Assembly: GCA_013433145.1 (NCBI GenBank)
Contig: CM024168.1
Span: forward strand, 8,316,184 to 8,380,183
Origin: Ascaris suum
Lineage: Eukaryota > Nematoda > Chromadorea > Rhabditida > Ascarididae
Reading direction: 5' to 3'
DNA: 64,000 nucleotides
Shown here: positions 12,701-25,600 of the stretch, one piece after another
Position numbering within the stretch: the stretch's first letter is position 1
How the letters are laid out: every line of letters starts with the position of its first letter
Translations under genes and position numbers: made by a program
Notes under the pieces: model-generated
What the model was told of the DNA's origin: nothing
Databases searched by the model: none
Seen by the model: only the letters and a program-made list of their open reading frames with translations

Positions 12701-14537
12701 TGCTTTAAAGGGTAAATACTTTTTCAAACGAGTAGCAGGCAGGTCAACGTCCCCATTTTATTAAAGCTTTAGAGCTGTAATCCACAAAACGAAGCGGGTA
12801 AGCGCTAAAGCTTTGACCTTTGCACTGTACATGTGCCTCAACAGCTAGACTTCGCACTTCATTTAGTCGAAATCGAAATGAGTAGAGTCATTGTTTTAAG
12901 TTGGAGTAATGGCAGCCATAGATTGGAAACAATGCTCGTTGACCCCTTTGAGAGATAAAAACTCGATATCTAGAGCGGTGATCCCGCTATGTCGTTTATT
13001 TCGTTAAATTGGCATTCAGAGATCGCGTTTTTCGAGGAAAACCTTTACGGTTGTCATTTCAATCATTCGTCACGGCCCGCGATTTACAACGGCTGCTATC
13101 GGACCGAACAACTGATCAAAAACCATCATCGTGCGCCTCTTCCACCTTTAAATCATTTGTGTTTGAGAAGTTCGGCGTGGCCTGCTTCTAGCAAGGGAAG
13201 CGAGGAGCATATCGCGCACAAATGGTGTTGGTCGCGAAATGTTATCACGGCAGAAAATCAAAAATTGCCAGTGCAGAAGCCAGTTTCTCTAAAAGGCTCC
13301 ATGAAAGCTGTGGACACCTAAGCGTGGGACATGTCAATACACTGGAGACGTCAAAAGAACACAAATTATCAAGAATATCCAAAACAGGGAAATATACCAT
13401 TCGTTCGGCGGAAAGCAGCCTACACATAGAAAAACAGACGAAACGAGGTTTTCAACAATTCGACAGGATGGCCTACGCCACTGAAAGCAGCGTCCCTTCA
13501 AAGGTCGAATGCTACAAGAAATGGCCAACTACCCCAAAGTAATACTCGTAATGAAGGGGCCACCAAACGTTTTGATTCTGATGACAGCACTCGCCGTTCT
13601 GTCTCCCTCTGCCCTCCTCCCGTCTACACTGGCGTATCTCCAACACCATTCGTTAGCGTTTTTTTCTGATCATGGTTCTGCTTGCGAAACTGGCCGTTTT
13701 TTGAACGCTCGTTAAAAGATTCATCCATTTCAAGCTGCTTCAGTGAAAACTTTTCAACGAATTCATATCGTCTCCCCACTTCGAAACTATCGCCCAAGGT
13801 TGCAATCATCAACTGCAATATAGAGGAATCTCATCGGAACTAAACAGCAGTAAGCAGAGGATCAGCTCTATCGAAAACCGCCCCTATATTCTACACGCAG
13901 CGTCCCTTCACGAAATAAAGTTCACAAAAATGCTGTCGGGCAAAAGAACAATGCATTATCCCATATACTGCCTAAAAAGGAAAATTCTCAACATTGGATG
14001 ATTCAATGACAGTAATTTATGCGCTGCATCAGCGTCCACCTTTGACCCCATAAGAAATATTAATAGCAATTTTTCTTTACTTGAAATTTCTGCTGCCTTC
14101 TTCAAACACCCTACGATGATTCCGTAAGCTGACCCCGGAGAAAATACGAGTAACTAATTCTTCTTAGGAAGTCGAGATGCTGACTCTCTTCTGGAATGGT
14201 CATCAGAATTCAATCTTGTTTCTTCTGGAGAATCCGCACTTCTGGTCTCATCGAAGCTAATCTCACCACAGTTTCCTAAGGTGCCCCTGTGGTGCTACTG
14301 AGCCAAGGCATCACTTATACGCCTGCCTATTATGATCAATTCCAAGTAACAGCGTCCTTTATACGAAACCTGCATCTATAAATTTAAGTGCAGCTTCCGC
14401 TGACAGTTCAACTGTTTATAGTGCAAAAAATTGTTTTAGACGAACTGAGGTTAATGAATCTAGCCTCTGATGTTTCTGCCCTTCCTTAGATCACTGAATA
14501 AATTTGGCGCAAGGAAAATGACGAATGCACACAATAC
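9751..14537. other. No recognisable gene
   Basis: Several open frames of 60-110 codons occur (for example 11782-12051 plus and 12989-13321 plus), but none carries a motif I recognise or a clear splice framework. A small hairpin sits at about 12601-12631 (AAAATGCCTTCCT against AGGAAGCATTTT). The 3' exons of the minus-strand edc-3 gene should lie in about 13.5-14.5 kb but were not identified. Confidence 0.35.
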
Positions 14538-14730
14538 CTGCACATCGTTTAGAGGCAACCGCCTAGGATCACGTACACAGCGCACATGAGGCAATTTCTG
14601 CGGTAAATAATGGTCGTAGACAATCGTCCTGCACGCACGATTTGACAGATGTTGAAGGAATTTCTGCACGAGTAACGCATTCGAATGCGGTGTGCTCAGC
14701 ACTACCAACTGACTCACCAAGATCTCAAAG
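14538..14730 (-). CDS. edc-3: edc-3, exon in YjeF-N-like domain
   Basis: The exon lies between GTTTTCAG (acceptor, ending 14731) and CAG|GTATTG (donor at 14537). It begins with one base completing a codon and ends in phase 0. It encodes about 64 residues: LVVLSTPHSNALLVQKFL, then LSNRACRTIVYDHY, then LPHVRCVRDPRRLPLNDVQ. A parallel beta-alpha-beta pattern (VVVLS, helix, TIVYD) followed by a KDLP-S-D-like segment fits the YjeF-N (Rossmann-like) domain at the C terminus of EDC3. That domain mediates dimerisation and RNA binding in decapping complexes. Residue identity is low and this exon would not be assignable alone; it is placed here because EDC3 exons precede it on the same strand. Confidence 0.45.
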
Positions 14731-16324
14731 CTGAAAACACCGCACTTGAAGAACATAACGCTGTACACGAAAATAAGGACATCATAAAAGATTTGCATAC
14801 CAAACATTACAATTACGGAAAGCCCATATCCACGTTTTCGAAGCACAAAACAAGATGGTTTGAGGTATAGCAACGACGAATTGTAGCGAAGTACGGTAAG
14901 CGAAAACACAGTGAGTAAAGGAAATCGATTCAGAGATGAGCACTTCTCTCGTTCTCCTACTTAGCCACCCTGTACCCTTCAGATCTCTCTTCGATTGCTG
15001 CGGCATTCGTTTTGCTCGCTCTCCATAGCAGGGAAAGTATTCGAATTGCCGCAGTTCACGACCACGAGGGTCATACGATGCTTCCAACTCAAATCTGATC
15101 AAATCAGTTGTATGGAGAAGCAGGGCATCAAGCCACCTATGAATTAAACCGTCCACGTTTAAATGAAAGGTGATAAATGACCGCAGGGTCTTGAAAACTA
15201 CGTGAAGAAAGAACGCAATGAAAACAGAGGACAGCGTTTTTCTATGAACCTGCCACGGAAAAATATCAGCATCTATCTTCTTAAAACGCGCAATTTCTGC
15301 ACGGAATTTCAAGACCGCGAAAATTTCACGGAGCGGTCTTTGGTGGAGAAATTTCACGCGTTCTCCAACAAAAGCAAAAACATCCCTTAGACCACTGCTA
15401 GAAACATGTCCGGGACGTTCTTTGCAGGAAAGCTCTTGGCTAAGAATTTAGAACTCTGAACCAACTCCTTTACTCAGTGAAACGCAGTAGTTCATCAGTG
15501 TGTTCAGATAAAGTCTATTTTTTGTCATGCTCCTTGGTCTCCGAGTTAATCCCTCCATCCCGATGCGGAATAGTTGACTGGGAGGAAGAAGTGGGGCACT
15601 CATCTCGAGTTATGATGAGGTCATCATTGCATAAAATGTCAGTAGTCGAAGGCTCAAAGAGAGCCACTGAGATGCGATGTGCCAACAACTAATTCAAATA
15701 CCAGCAACGAACTCAGTCAATATAACAAAGCATACAAACGAAACGCAAAGAACCGACCGGCTGAGCAACGAGCAAAGAAACATGAACAGTCGATCAGCAA
15801 TCTGAGCGTGAAAAACATCCGATCCAAGTGACATTTCAACTGCCTTAAAAATCAGCGCAACAGTGGCAAATAGAAATCGTAATTCGGCCGTCTCCCAAGA
15901 AGGAAATAACTCTTGACCAGTGGACTGCGGGATAAGGCGGCTCTACTCTCTAAGTTTCAAATTTGATGAAAATTATGAACAGATACTTGTCACTGGCATC
16001 AACGACGGGCGAGGAGAGACTCGAAAATAATTAAGGCGACAGATGGAAAAACGACGCGTAGCTATAACCGAGCAACTGCGTAAATTGATCTTCGCAGCTC
16101 GAAATTTCATCCATCACCTAGATGATTTTTATAGTTAAATCAGAGATGCCAAGGGTTAAAAACTAAAACTGAGTAGGTATCAAAGCTGCACAAATAATTT
16201 CTCTACTCACGAGCTTTTCATTCCCGAATATTGCCGGGAGATTTCACTGGGTGCAAACGGTTTTCTAGCTGCAACTTCCCCTTACGGATAACTCGCTGAT
16301 ATGTACTAAAATGCGCAAATACAC
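14731..16324 (-). other. Probable introns and unresolved exons of edc-3
   Basis: This stretch separates two edc-3 exons. The missing piece is the start of the YjeF-N domain (about 40-60 residues in relatives), which I could not find. A 191-codon minus-strand frame spans 14782-15357, the longest conventional frame outside the AT tract. It shows no family motif and overlaps where introns are expected, so it is not called. Confidence 0.4.
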
Positions 16325-16597
16325 CTCATTTAGTGTGCCACCATCAGCAGTAGAATATTTCAGTGATGAACATTCACCCACCTTGAGGTAATCTTGCTTG
16401 TCAGCAAAACTTAAAAAAGGAATGCGACTGCCATCAGATGCAGTTTCAATTCTTGACGCAACGTATGCGTGACGAGCACCATTCACCCTCGTCCATGATG
16501 TCACCCTCGACGGATCAGAAACAATATTCTCGTAGTGCTTGTAATTATGCGACATTTTAGGCCCTTCGGATTCCTCATAGTCCGCATCGTTGAGATT
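16325..16597 (-). CDS. edc-3: edc-3, exon between FDF motif and YjeF-N domain
   Basis: Bounded by TTTTTATAG (acceptor, ending 16598) and GAG|GTGTAT (donor at 16324), the exon is 91 codons in phase 0 at both ends. It contains NYKHYENIVSDPSRV, matching the EDC3 segment after the FDF motif that reads Y-(R/K)-H-x-ENI-(L/V)-x-S-x-P in animals. SDGSRIPFLSFADKQDYL corresponds to the start of the helical lead-in to YjeF-N. An alternative donor inside it (AAG|GTGGGT, about 16380) would shorten the exon. Phase 0 fits the preceding FDF exon if that exon ends at 17031. Confidence 0.65.
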
Positions 16598-17030
16598 CTA
16601 TAAAAACGACCACGTTATTCATGAAAGGAAGTAGTACCAATCGTTTGCGCCTTATCCAGATAAACAGCACCACTGATTATCGGTCGACTTTTGCTTAGGC
16701 GACCATCCTTTAACCACTAGCAGCTCCCAGTGTCACCACTGCCTGCTTAGACAACCAAGCGACTGGGTCATGACCACTTTCTACCCACTCCAACTTTATT
16801 ATTCGCTGTATGGCAATCGGATTTTTATTCGTTTGCACGAATGACACATTCCATCAAATGAAGAATTCACCACGAAGTTTTTTGTTTAAAGCAGAAAACT
16901 ACTCAACTTTATGTGGATCATAAATAAGAAAATATATGAGCATTCACTTCCAGGAATAATTTAAAAACCACAGTAAAGCTGATTCCTCCAAATGAAAACA
17001 CGAGCAAATGGAGCGGGTGCAACGACGAAC

Positions 17031-17179
17031 ATCTTTATCAAAAAGTGCCAGATTGCCCTCGAAGTCGAAATCTGTATTGAGCACTTCGAAGTCGACCGGT
17101 CGGCAGAGATGACGATTGCCTCTCTTCACCCGCATATCATTCATCATGTCCAATTCGGGAATACCACATGGCCCCCTAT
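17031..17179 (-). CDS. edc-3: edc-3, exon carrying the FDF motif (enhancer of mRNA decapping 3)
   Basis: EDC3 is a P-body protein that bridges the decapping enzyme Dcp2/Dcp1 and the DEAD-box helicase DDX6. After GTATTTCAG (ending 17180) the exon reads through RGPCGIPELD to DTDFDFEGN-type sequence: here LNTDFDFEGNLALFDKD. The FDF motif and the NLALFDK block are nearly invariant in EDC3 and bind the helicase; LSM14 proteins lack the NLALFDK continuation. The exon begins with two bases of a split codon. The 3' end is placed at GAT|GTTCGT because it gives phase 0, matching the next exon, but that donor is weak. The N-terminal LSm-domain exon was not found. Confidence 0.75.
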
Positions 17180-18922
17180 CTGAAATACGTTCTTATGCTC
17201 TCATCGATATGTTCACACTCACTCACGTATCCACGTTTTCATAAGAGATGTTCACAGTGGAGTCAGTTCAGAGTTTGAGATAGAATCAAGAAAACTAACC
17301 TGGGAAATGCAAAACAGAAGCACTATGGGAAAAATTTTTAGGAAATTGGCTCAAAGACGGAAACTGCTAGGAGAAAGGAAAGATCAGGATACTTCAAGAA
17401 CTTTCTTTTTAGTGCCTCAATCTCTCTAGGCAACAGCTACTGTTCCTCCTGACCCTATACACTTTTACTGGATCCATAGACTCACAGTGGTTCGACAGGA
17501 GATGAAGCCAAAAGTTTACGAAATGGTGGATAAAGCTCTGAAGCCATTTAAAATATCAACGAAAAAAAAATCTGCACATACAGGAGGAATGTGCATAGTT
17601 AAATTTCAGTGCATTTTCTATTTTCGCCCGCCATCCTTGCAATAAATGTGCTAAAGACCCCATTCTCGTTTCTAAAGATCGAAAGTCCATACTTCGCAGG
17701 TAAAGAGTTTGGAATGATGCGCCGCTCAGGTAGTAAAGGCTGTTTTACGAACTAACCCCACCTACGTACACCTAAAACGGAAACCGGTCAAAGCAACGGA
17801 GAGGGATGTTTCTGAAACAGGCGATCAACGACTTCAGCACATATGATGCGTCAAATCACAAAATGAAGGACGAATGAATAAATAATAAATTGCTGACCGT
17901 GGTAGCGCCTCGTTCCATAATGTGTCACGGGGCTCACCGATGCACATGCCCTATTGAAGTGTCTCGCAGTGCCACCAATGCGATGCGCACCTCCATTCGC
18001 ACAGACCAGCTTCTTTTCTGGCTTTGAGGACGCCCTGCTAACAACTTAGCATGTGATGACATTTCTAGCCATTTCCTGATACAATAATTCACATTTGAGA
18101 AACTTTTTCCATGAAGAACAAAAAAACTCAAGCGCTTAAATTACTCGTTCGCTCATAAATTTAACAAAAAATGAACGGTTACAACGAATTCACTATTATG
18201 TGCCTGCTCAAAATTATCATATTTGCCAAGAAAGAGCCTCAGTCCGTTAACTAGGGGCACATTCGATAGGACAGGAAAAGAGGTGATGTGAAGAGGTGGT
18301 GTACAGCAACGGATCGGGTACTTGTACTACTTCCATGCTCATGTTTTATAATTGACATTTACAATTTCTGCACATTTTACATTACACGCAGTTTCATAAA
18401 TGGGGTGCATTTATAAAAGTGTTCATACCTTTGTGCATTAAAAGAATGCTCAAAACGACAAGAATAAGTAATTCACAGATAAATTTTATCTTATCGACAT
18501 TCAAAATAACGCTCCACCCCAACGTCTGCGTTTTTTAATGTCTTACCCCACTCTGATTCGATTGCAATTCTTTTGCTTCAGATTATTTATTAAAACAGAA
18601 AGCGCTGCGGTGGGACGAGGCGGGGAAGTAGGAGAATGGGTCCTGTCAACCAAAAAGCTACGACTTCAAATATATAATTTGTGAGGTCATATCTACTTAT
18701 TTATTTATTTTAACGCCTCGAGGTGGGAAAATATACAGAAATATGCGAGCAAGTAGCAAGAAGGAGCAAAGTGTTCGCAAGCGTACAATTTAGGCGAAGA
18801 GGAGTTTAATACTAAGAGCATCAACAGTAATTAGATCGAAACGCCTCAGTTGCAGCTTAAAAGCTGAAAGAGAGAGCCATTAACGACGTCGGCGAGAGGC
18901 AGATTCCGGACTCGCAGAACGT

Positions 18923-19019
18923 GAAACTGGAAATTATGCAGGATAATATTTTTATTGCTGCATTTTTTACTGAGTTGAAACTGAAATTATGCAGGATATT
19001 TTTTTTTTTACTGAGTTGA
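18923..19019. repeat. Imperfect tandem duplication, two copies
   Basis: AACTGGAAATTATGCAGGAT at about 18925 recurs as AACTGAAATTATGCAGGATA at about 18979, and both copies end with a T-rich run followed by ACTGAGTTGA. Copy 1 is about 55 bp and copy 2 about 42 bp, differing mainly in the T-run segment. Confidence 0.75.
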
Positions 19020-19059
19020 CTACGGAAAGGCGCAAAGTGAAATATATCCGACAGCAGGA

Positions 19060-19137
19060 TGTCGGAAAAGCCGAACACAATTTTATAATAAAGAATCAAG
19101 ACAAAACTGAGCCTGCGATATTCCAATGATTCCAAGT
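19060..19137. repeat. Dispersed non-coding repeat, copy 1
   Basis: Shares an alignable block with 22958-23035. Both contain CAATTTTATAA or CAACTTTATAA, then CCTGCGATATTCC or CCTGCAATGTTCC, then ATTCCAAGT, in the same order, orientation and spacing. Family unknown. Confidence 0.55.
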
Positions 19138-19462
19138 TATGTTTAGTCTAGTATAACAAAAGTCAATGTCCCGCCTAACTTTCTCGTTTCTTCGATGACT
19201 GCGTACTCCCCTTCCCTCTCTCAGTTTTTCACTATTTTCCCCAAGCAACTACGATTCTTCTCCACTTAAGTGAGAGAAGGGAAACAAGGCCAGCATATGT
19301 TTGTTGGCATATATCGGATAGCCTCGTCAGGGGAACCTTGCGCACTACATGGAATGGATGGCAGGCGAGATAAGGAGGAACATGGGACGGGAAAGTGGCA
19401 GCGGCTAAACCGAACAAGAACGAATTTAGCAATAAGCGATCAGTCGAATTCAGTGGACATAC

Positions 19463-19661
19463 GAATTGACGGTATTCGGTGACGAGCTTCCAGACTGCGC
19501 ACATGACGACGATGGGGTCGACTGGTGGATCTGTTTCGAGTCTTGCAATACACCGTTCGTTGATTGCTTTCCGAGCGTTGACTCCTCCGTCGTTTCATTG
19601 TTTGCACTCTTAGCGACCTTCAAATATCCTCGAAAGTACTCCTTCGAAGACTTTGGCCCCA
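19463..19661 (-). CDS. Ser/Thr-rich candidate exon, possibly edc-3 linker
   Basis: Reading from 19661 the frame is rich in S, T, N and Q (for example STPSSSCAQSGSSSPNTV) and ends at TTC|GTATGT, a strong donor. A low-complexity polar linker between the LSm domain and FDF motif is usual in EDC3, and strand and position agree. Against it, the acceptor (AAAAAGAAACAG) lacks a pyrimidine tract and the exon ends two bases into a codon, which does not join directly to the FDF exon. It could belong to another gene or be a chance frame. Confidence 0.3.
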
Positions 19662-22600
19662 CTGTTTCTTTTTACGCCATCACAATAAACATTACAAAAC
19701 CAAAGCTCCTGGCCTCAGAAAGGCGTTTACAATATTGCCAGTCTCCGAGATTAAAGTATTAGCCTCACAAAAATTCTCTGATTTCGATAACCTTTCCAGA
19801 GACTTACTTTTTAGAACTGAAATATCAAAACGGCTCCGTTCTGACTCCCATTAGAAAATTTCCTTAGTTTCTCTTCAAAATTTCCCTCTTTTAGTTCCAC
19901 AATAACCTAAACACCTGCTCCGCACCATCAACAACGCTTTTTAATTTCTGGAATCGGATGCGACAATAACTTAAGAAAACATGCACCCACTGGTTGCATT
20001 CTGCATGACTGCAATTACAGAGGAAATATGCAGCTCTCCTCTGATTTAATAACAATATGCCGAGCATATGCCGTCTGTGCACGCACATATTTCTGTACGA
20101 GTGTCCAGATCAGCAGTTTAACAGGCATGTTATTTGCGTACTGAAACCCCCTTAAGCATCCATATGCTCTTCATTGCCCTGCCAATCAATTTTACATATG
20201 TCCGATTTAACTGCCCCTTCAGCACTTAAATTTGTATATCTTCATTATGCATCGACACAGCAGACGTTCGTTCATGTGGCCGTCACGTTCGACAGAATGC
20301 TATAAAAAGGGGGTTCAAGGGAAAGTCAAATCTTCCAAAAAATAGAAAAAAGAACCCCTAAGACGTGGAAATTCCGCGACGACAATGCAATACTCTTGTT
20401 CTGCAAGAGGTTGCTACTGCGGGCACAACTGCGCACTCATTTTGTTCCACCGGCCCACCACAACCGCATCACAGCCACACGCTGACTCTTTTCTGTGGAC
20501 ATATACAATAATGTGCGTGCTTCTATTGCAGTTAGGTGCTCACAGAACAACATTCGCTAGTCACCTCGGAAAATAGCAGCAAGGAACGACTGTGTCAAAA
20601 GCTTCAGCAGCAAAAGCAACACACCTGACTGTTGGGTTTTGACCCTTGTGAGGATTCATCTAGCTTCAATATTTTCACGCTCGTTACTTCTGCGACCGGT
20701 AATGTGAAGATTCGTTGGCCCATGGGGCGTCCATTCCTTTAAAAAAGGTGTATTAATTAATGACGCTAAAGATGCTTCTTGCACGTGCTCTGTTGCATAT
20801 TTGATATCTTTTTAAATCCGTGCATTAGCACAACAATGTTGATGTGCTCTGCGCATTTGAAAAAACACCGTAAGTTGGTATTTTACTAACGTTCACTGCC
20901 ATATTCTTCAGAGAAAAGCTGTTCAGGACTACTTCTGCTAAGGTAAGAAACAGCAGCCGAAAGGTGAGTGTGTTCCCAGAGACCCTTTAATCTGTGACGG
21001 GCATGTTGCTGGATAAAAGCAGGGCAATACGGCACTTGCATGACAACAATTTAAACGGATAGAAACATACTTCTGGCCGGATGATAGTGTGCACGCAAGT
21101 CACAGCTGCCCTCTAGAAAGTACTAGCTGGGATGCAAAAATTCATAATGCAGCCGCATTCAGAATTTATGGTTGCATTAACCCCTCGAATCTAACAAGCA
21201 CATCAACAAGTTCTTGCGCAAACAACGTTGCTCCATCGAAAATTAGAATTTGTGTGTAACTGCCGAATCGGTCACGACAGTCGGAAGCAAGCGTTGGCGC
21301 AGCTCGGAATTGTGAATTTTGTTTTGTTTATCTCTCAGCAAAAGAAATCAACAGTAATCAGCATTCCCCCAAGGATAAGCTACCTCTACGTAACTGAATG
21401 TGAGTGACAATGATTCTAACTGAATAGCACTATTTCGTTCATCCCGCCAACTGTCCCAAAAAGACACCTCATCTTCATCAAGCCATATGTCAGTTTAAAA
21501 ACTAGACGCTTAAAACTCGCATTTCCTCCTATTCGAGTCTACTGAAGGTACATTTTGTATAACGCTAAGTGCACCTGTTTAGAAGATCGCAAAGGCTTAC
21601 TACAGTCATTGTCTACTAAAATGAACTGGCCGGCTATGGCGTTAAGAGGATCACAGGAATATTTCAGTGCTTCAGACTGCCATCACATGCGCAAAGCAGG
21701 TAAGCAGCGGAAAAACGACACTACCCACTGGCTTTCGTTCGCACTGCCCCAATCACGACGGTGTGATGAAAACTCAGCTCTCAGACCCGCAAGGTCCTGC
21801 ATATGGTGCGATTAGTGCAACACAGCTTCTCGAAAATGAGCCCTCTCAACGACTTCAATTTCGTTTTACTTCGCACACCGAATAAGATACCTGATCCATA
21901 TGCCTATGTGGATGGCCACTTGTGCTAACGCACGAATTCGGATGCATTCAAATTAAATGGTCATGGGAAAAAATTCACTTCCGTCGAAAAAATTATGCCG
22001 AAGGAAAATGGGAATGCAAAAACAGGAGTGAACGACCAATTGGGGTGTCACACTTTTTTAAACAAAAGGAAATAGCTTCAGAAGTAGCGCATGCACACCG
22101 ACAAAACTGTGAGAAAGTGCATATTTTATTATGCTGATTTACTGGAACAGCGCATCGCAAAGTGCGGAATATAGGAAACGAAACACTGGAACCACAATCC
22201 TTTTCCCCATTACGCAATGAGCTCGAGTGGATCACGTGATCTTTTCTGTCTTTTGTCCTACAAAACAAGGCGACCTCTTTACAAACACACCGCAAAAAAC
22301 TTCTTCCGCCTTCGACCTGTCCTCGAGGATATCATAAGAGATAATAATTTCTTGCATTCGGAAACGATGGACAAGCGTTGGTTCTAGATTAGTTTCGGTA
22401 TCAGTCACGACTTGACTAGGACCGGGACCAGGCTTAACCATGACTCACGTCGAGCCGGACAGTCAGCTTCTGCTCAATCGGGATCGATGTTTTAATAGAG
22501 ATCGAGCTTAATATGAATCCATAAAACACTGTGTTAAACTAGGCCTCGATTTGGTCGTAAGCATGAAGGCGATCTAAACCGGTTTTAGCCATGGTTGCAT

Positions 22601-25600
22601 GCCAATAAAACCTGAATATTCAGTTAATGTTTCAGTCGAGTGGTCACTCGTTGGTTTTCTAAGCACAGCTTATTTCAACATTCCGAAACTGTAAAACAAG
22701 AGGAAAAAAGGAAAACTTATAACAGAAATTGCGTGCGAAAACAACACTAAAAAGAGAAAGCGAAATGCTCGTAAGCATCAGCATTAACCGACTCGCAGCT
22801 CAACGCACAACAGCAGCAATAAACGATTCAGCCGCGGATGGACTATACAAACCATAACTGCAAACTTGTTTGTACTGCAAGATTCTCTACTTGCTGAACT
22901 GATGCTTACGTCGAATATAAAAATATAAGAGCTGGAATACTTCTAACAACAAGATATCAGCGAGGCCACGCACAACTTTATAACAAAAGATTAAATAAAA
23001 ATTTGGTCCTGCAATGTTCCAAAAATTCCAAGTCAAATATTCTCGACCTGATATGGTGACACATCTGTATCAACCATGGCAAACTTGGCTAAAAGCATCA
23101 CGATCGGACATTTTCTAATAACGTGATACCAGACACTAAATAAAGGCATCATAAAGAGATTTAATATTTCAAAATGGGTAGTCGCAATAAAGACTTTCGT
23201 ATAATTTTCGACACATTGCAAACTTGGATGATTCGTCTGTGGCAGGTGAATACTGCAACCTCCCAAAGAAGATGAGGGTAAGTAAGAACGTCCACGTCAA
23301 GGATACTGCCCACAAGAACAGATCCTCGACCCCAACTTGAGGAGACATTCATATCGCTGTTGATAGGAATCACGCAGAAAACCTTTAACTGCCATAACTC
23401 TGACCAGTTGGCGAATGCATTAAGGTCGCCTTGTAGAATACTGAAGATGCATTAGACGATAATTCTGAGATTTTCAGCAGACTGCCTTCTACTCGGTATT
23501 ATCGGTGGCGTTTTCGACGTGTACACAGCAATATGCAGTGCAAATCACCTCCTTACAATTCGTCACCATACTGAGTAACCACTGGCAACTCTCACTTGGA
23601 AGCACCGACCCAACGCAGAAGACAACCAACAGAGCAATACTCTTCTAATTAAAAGAATACCTTTAACGGCAAACGATATTAAAGGCTTTTACTTAATCAG
23701 TGTGCACAGTTGTGGGCTGAACTTTCACATTCAAACCGGAAAATCAGTTAGCTGGAAAAGAATTAAGCTGCAACACGGTGAAGATATGGGGGATGGTGTT
23801 TAGAGGATCGTTTCACACCAATGATCTATTACCGCATCTTGATGACTAACTAATATATCTCACAGACGGAACTGATTAGACTAACCAGGTGACGGTATCT
23901 TACTCAAGTGGCAGGTAGTTTTTTTGAGAAAGAGTAAACGAACAGAAAATTTGAAGATTGAGGATAGGATTAAGAAAATAAACGGTGAAAAAATGTCATG
24001 CTAAGGTGGCCATGGAAGTGCACCTGTTGTGCAGCTAAGAAACAGAGACGGGACATCGTCTGGTATGAGGATATGTGTGAACCTTGGTAGTGAGCTAATG
24101 AATAGCTCTAAAAAATGAGGCAACACTAAGATCAACAAAACCTGGATGCTTGTTGCAGCGTGCATGAAATCCGGCGGTAATCAGCTAAGTTTCTTCTATG
24201 AAAGTATTCGGGAAGCATTCTGCAAACAAGGAGCGTCTTATCCGTAACCGAGGAGTCGATGCTATTTTTTAGAGCGCACATAGAGAACTATGGACATATT
24301 TCTGGATGCCTTCACATTTTTGTCTTGTACTACGCATCACTTACGGGTTCCAGCAAATTTTTTGCCATGACATCGGTAGAACATAGAATGTATTGCACTG
24401 CACTGCGGTTGGGGAACAATGAAAGCAAACTTTCCCCAGAAGCCTACGTCCTGATAAAAACACGGAAGATCCTCGCAGCCTGTGGAAGAAGCACTGGGCT
24501 TACGGAACTGCATTTTTAGTGTACTGCTTTACAATCATAAAAATGAGAAAGAGGGAGCAAACCTCGTTTTTAAAAGACAGACAGGTTCCTGATTTGATTT
24601 AAAAAAGCATTTGGGCTTACTTGAAAGGACGCTCTATGGAGATAGAATTTGCAGAACGATCCACAGCTGCAAGCCGACCTTGCACGCACATACCATTAGC
24701 ACAGTCGAGAGAAACCACCGAACCAATACAATACGAGCTCATTTACGATTCTAAAGAAACAGGTTCAGAAAGCAGATAACCTGATAAGGAGCAAATCAAA
24801 CACAAGCAATTCGATAACGAAAGAGGAGGTACCCATAGCCAAATGTTTCTCTTCTCGATCGTGGTAGCAAAAATAAATGCCTTGCAGCAAGGCACAGCAC
24901 AACACGAATTAAAAACCCACAAAATGGAATACAGGACACTTCATCGCCTTAAAAATTCTCATTATGTTTGAAAGAAGTGCACGCACTACCAATGAAATTT
25001 CGCAAGATGCACTGTTTAAACACAAATTAACATCGATGAGCTCAAATTCGACGATATTGCGATATAGTTCGTAATAAAATCCTAGCAACCCAAACCATCT
25101 CCCAAGTAACCTCACAACGAGTTGCACCTCTTGCATCTGCCTGGTACAAGCACGAAGACACCGCAGGGATAATCACACCATCACAAAATAACGCATTAAA
25201 TCAACACTGTCAGCTGGCTACAGCAATTATTTTATTGGAAGAGTTCCAAGTCGCGCAGTGAACTTTTCTCAGGGATGAATGATCGAGAGAGTGGGTAAAA
25301 CGAACGATTCCATAATCATTCGGAAGTTAATTGCACAACTTTTATGGGTTTTCCGTTTGGTAAATTGCATTTATTATCACTTGGAAGACCACCAGTTAGA
25401 GTATATTGGATTGTTTTTGTGTAGGTGGGATGTGCGAACCACCTAAATGGAGGGGCAATGGTCTCATAATTTAACAGCACAGCGGATGAGGGGAAACGTT
25501 TTGGGACCTTGAAAGGAATATATGCACCAGTGAGTGGAAGGGAATGAAAGAAGAAAGTTTCGTCAGTATGCATTTATTTTGAGTGTGGTGGGATGAATTA

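Larger units (their letters stand above)
17180..19462. other. No recognisable gene; probably edc-3 intron sequence
   Basis: No domain-bearing frame is visible. If the Ser-rich candidate exon at 19.5 kb belongs to edc-3, at least one short exon must lie here, because the split-codon phases of the two flanking exons do not match. Confidence 0.35.

Noticed and set aside
14041..14140. Minus-strand frame reading RVFEEGSRNF, possibly the EDC3 C terminus
   Set aside because: Similarity to the family C terminus is limited to a few residues and there is no clear acceptor.
14782..15357. 191-codon minus-strand frame
   Set aside because: No recognised motif and no splice support, and it overlaps where edc-3 introns are expected. 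It could hide a real exon but cannot be supported.
22449..22538. Thirty-codon minus-strand segment ending at a strong GTGAGT donor (SIPIEQKLTVRLD)
   Set aside because: The acceptor (GGCCTAG) lacks a pyrimidine tract and no family or partner exon was found.
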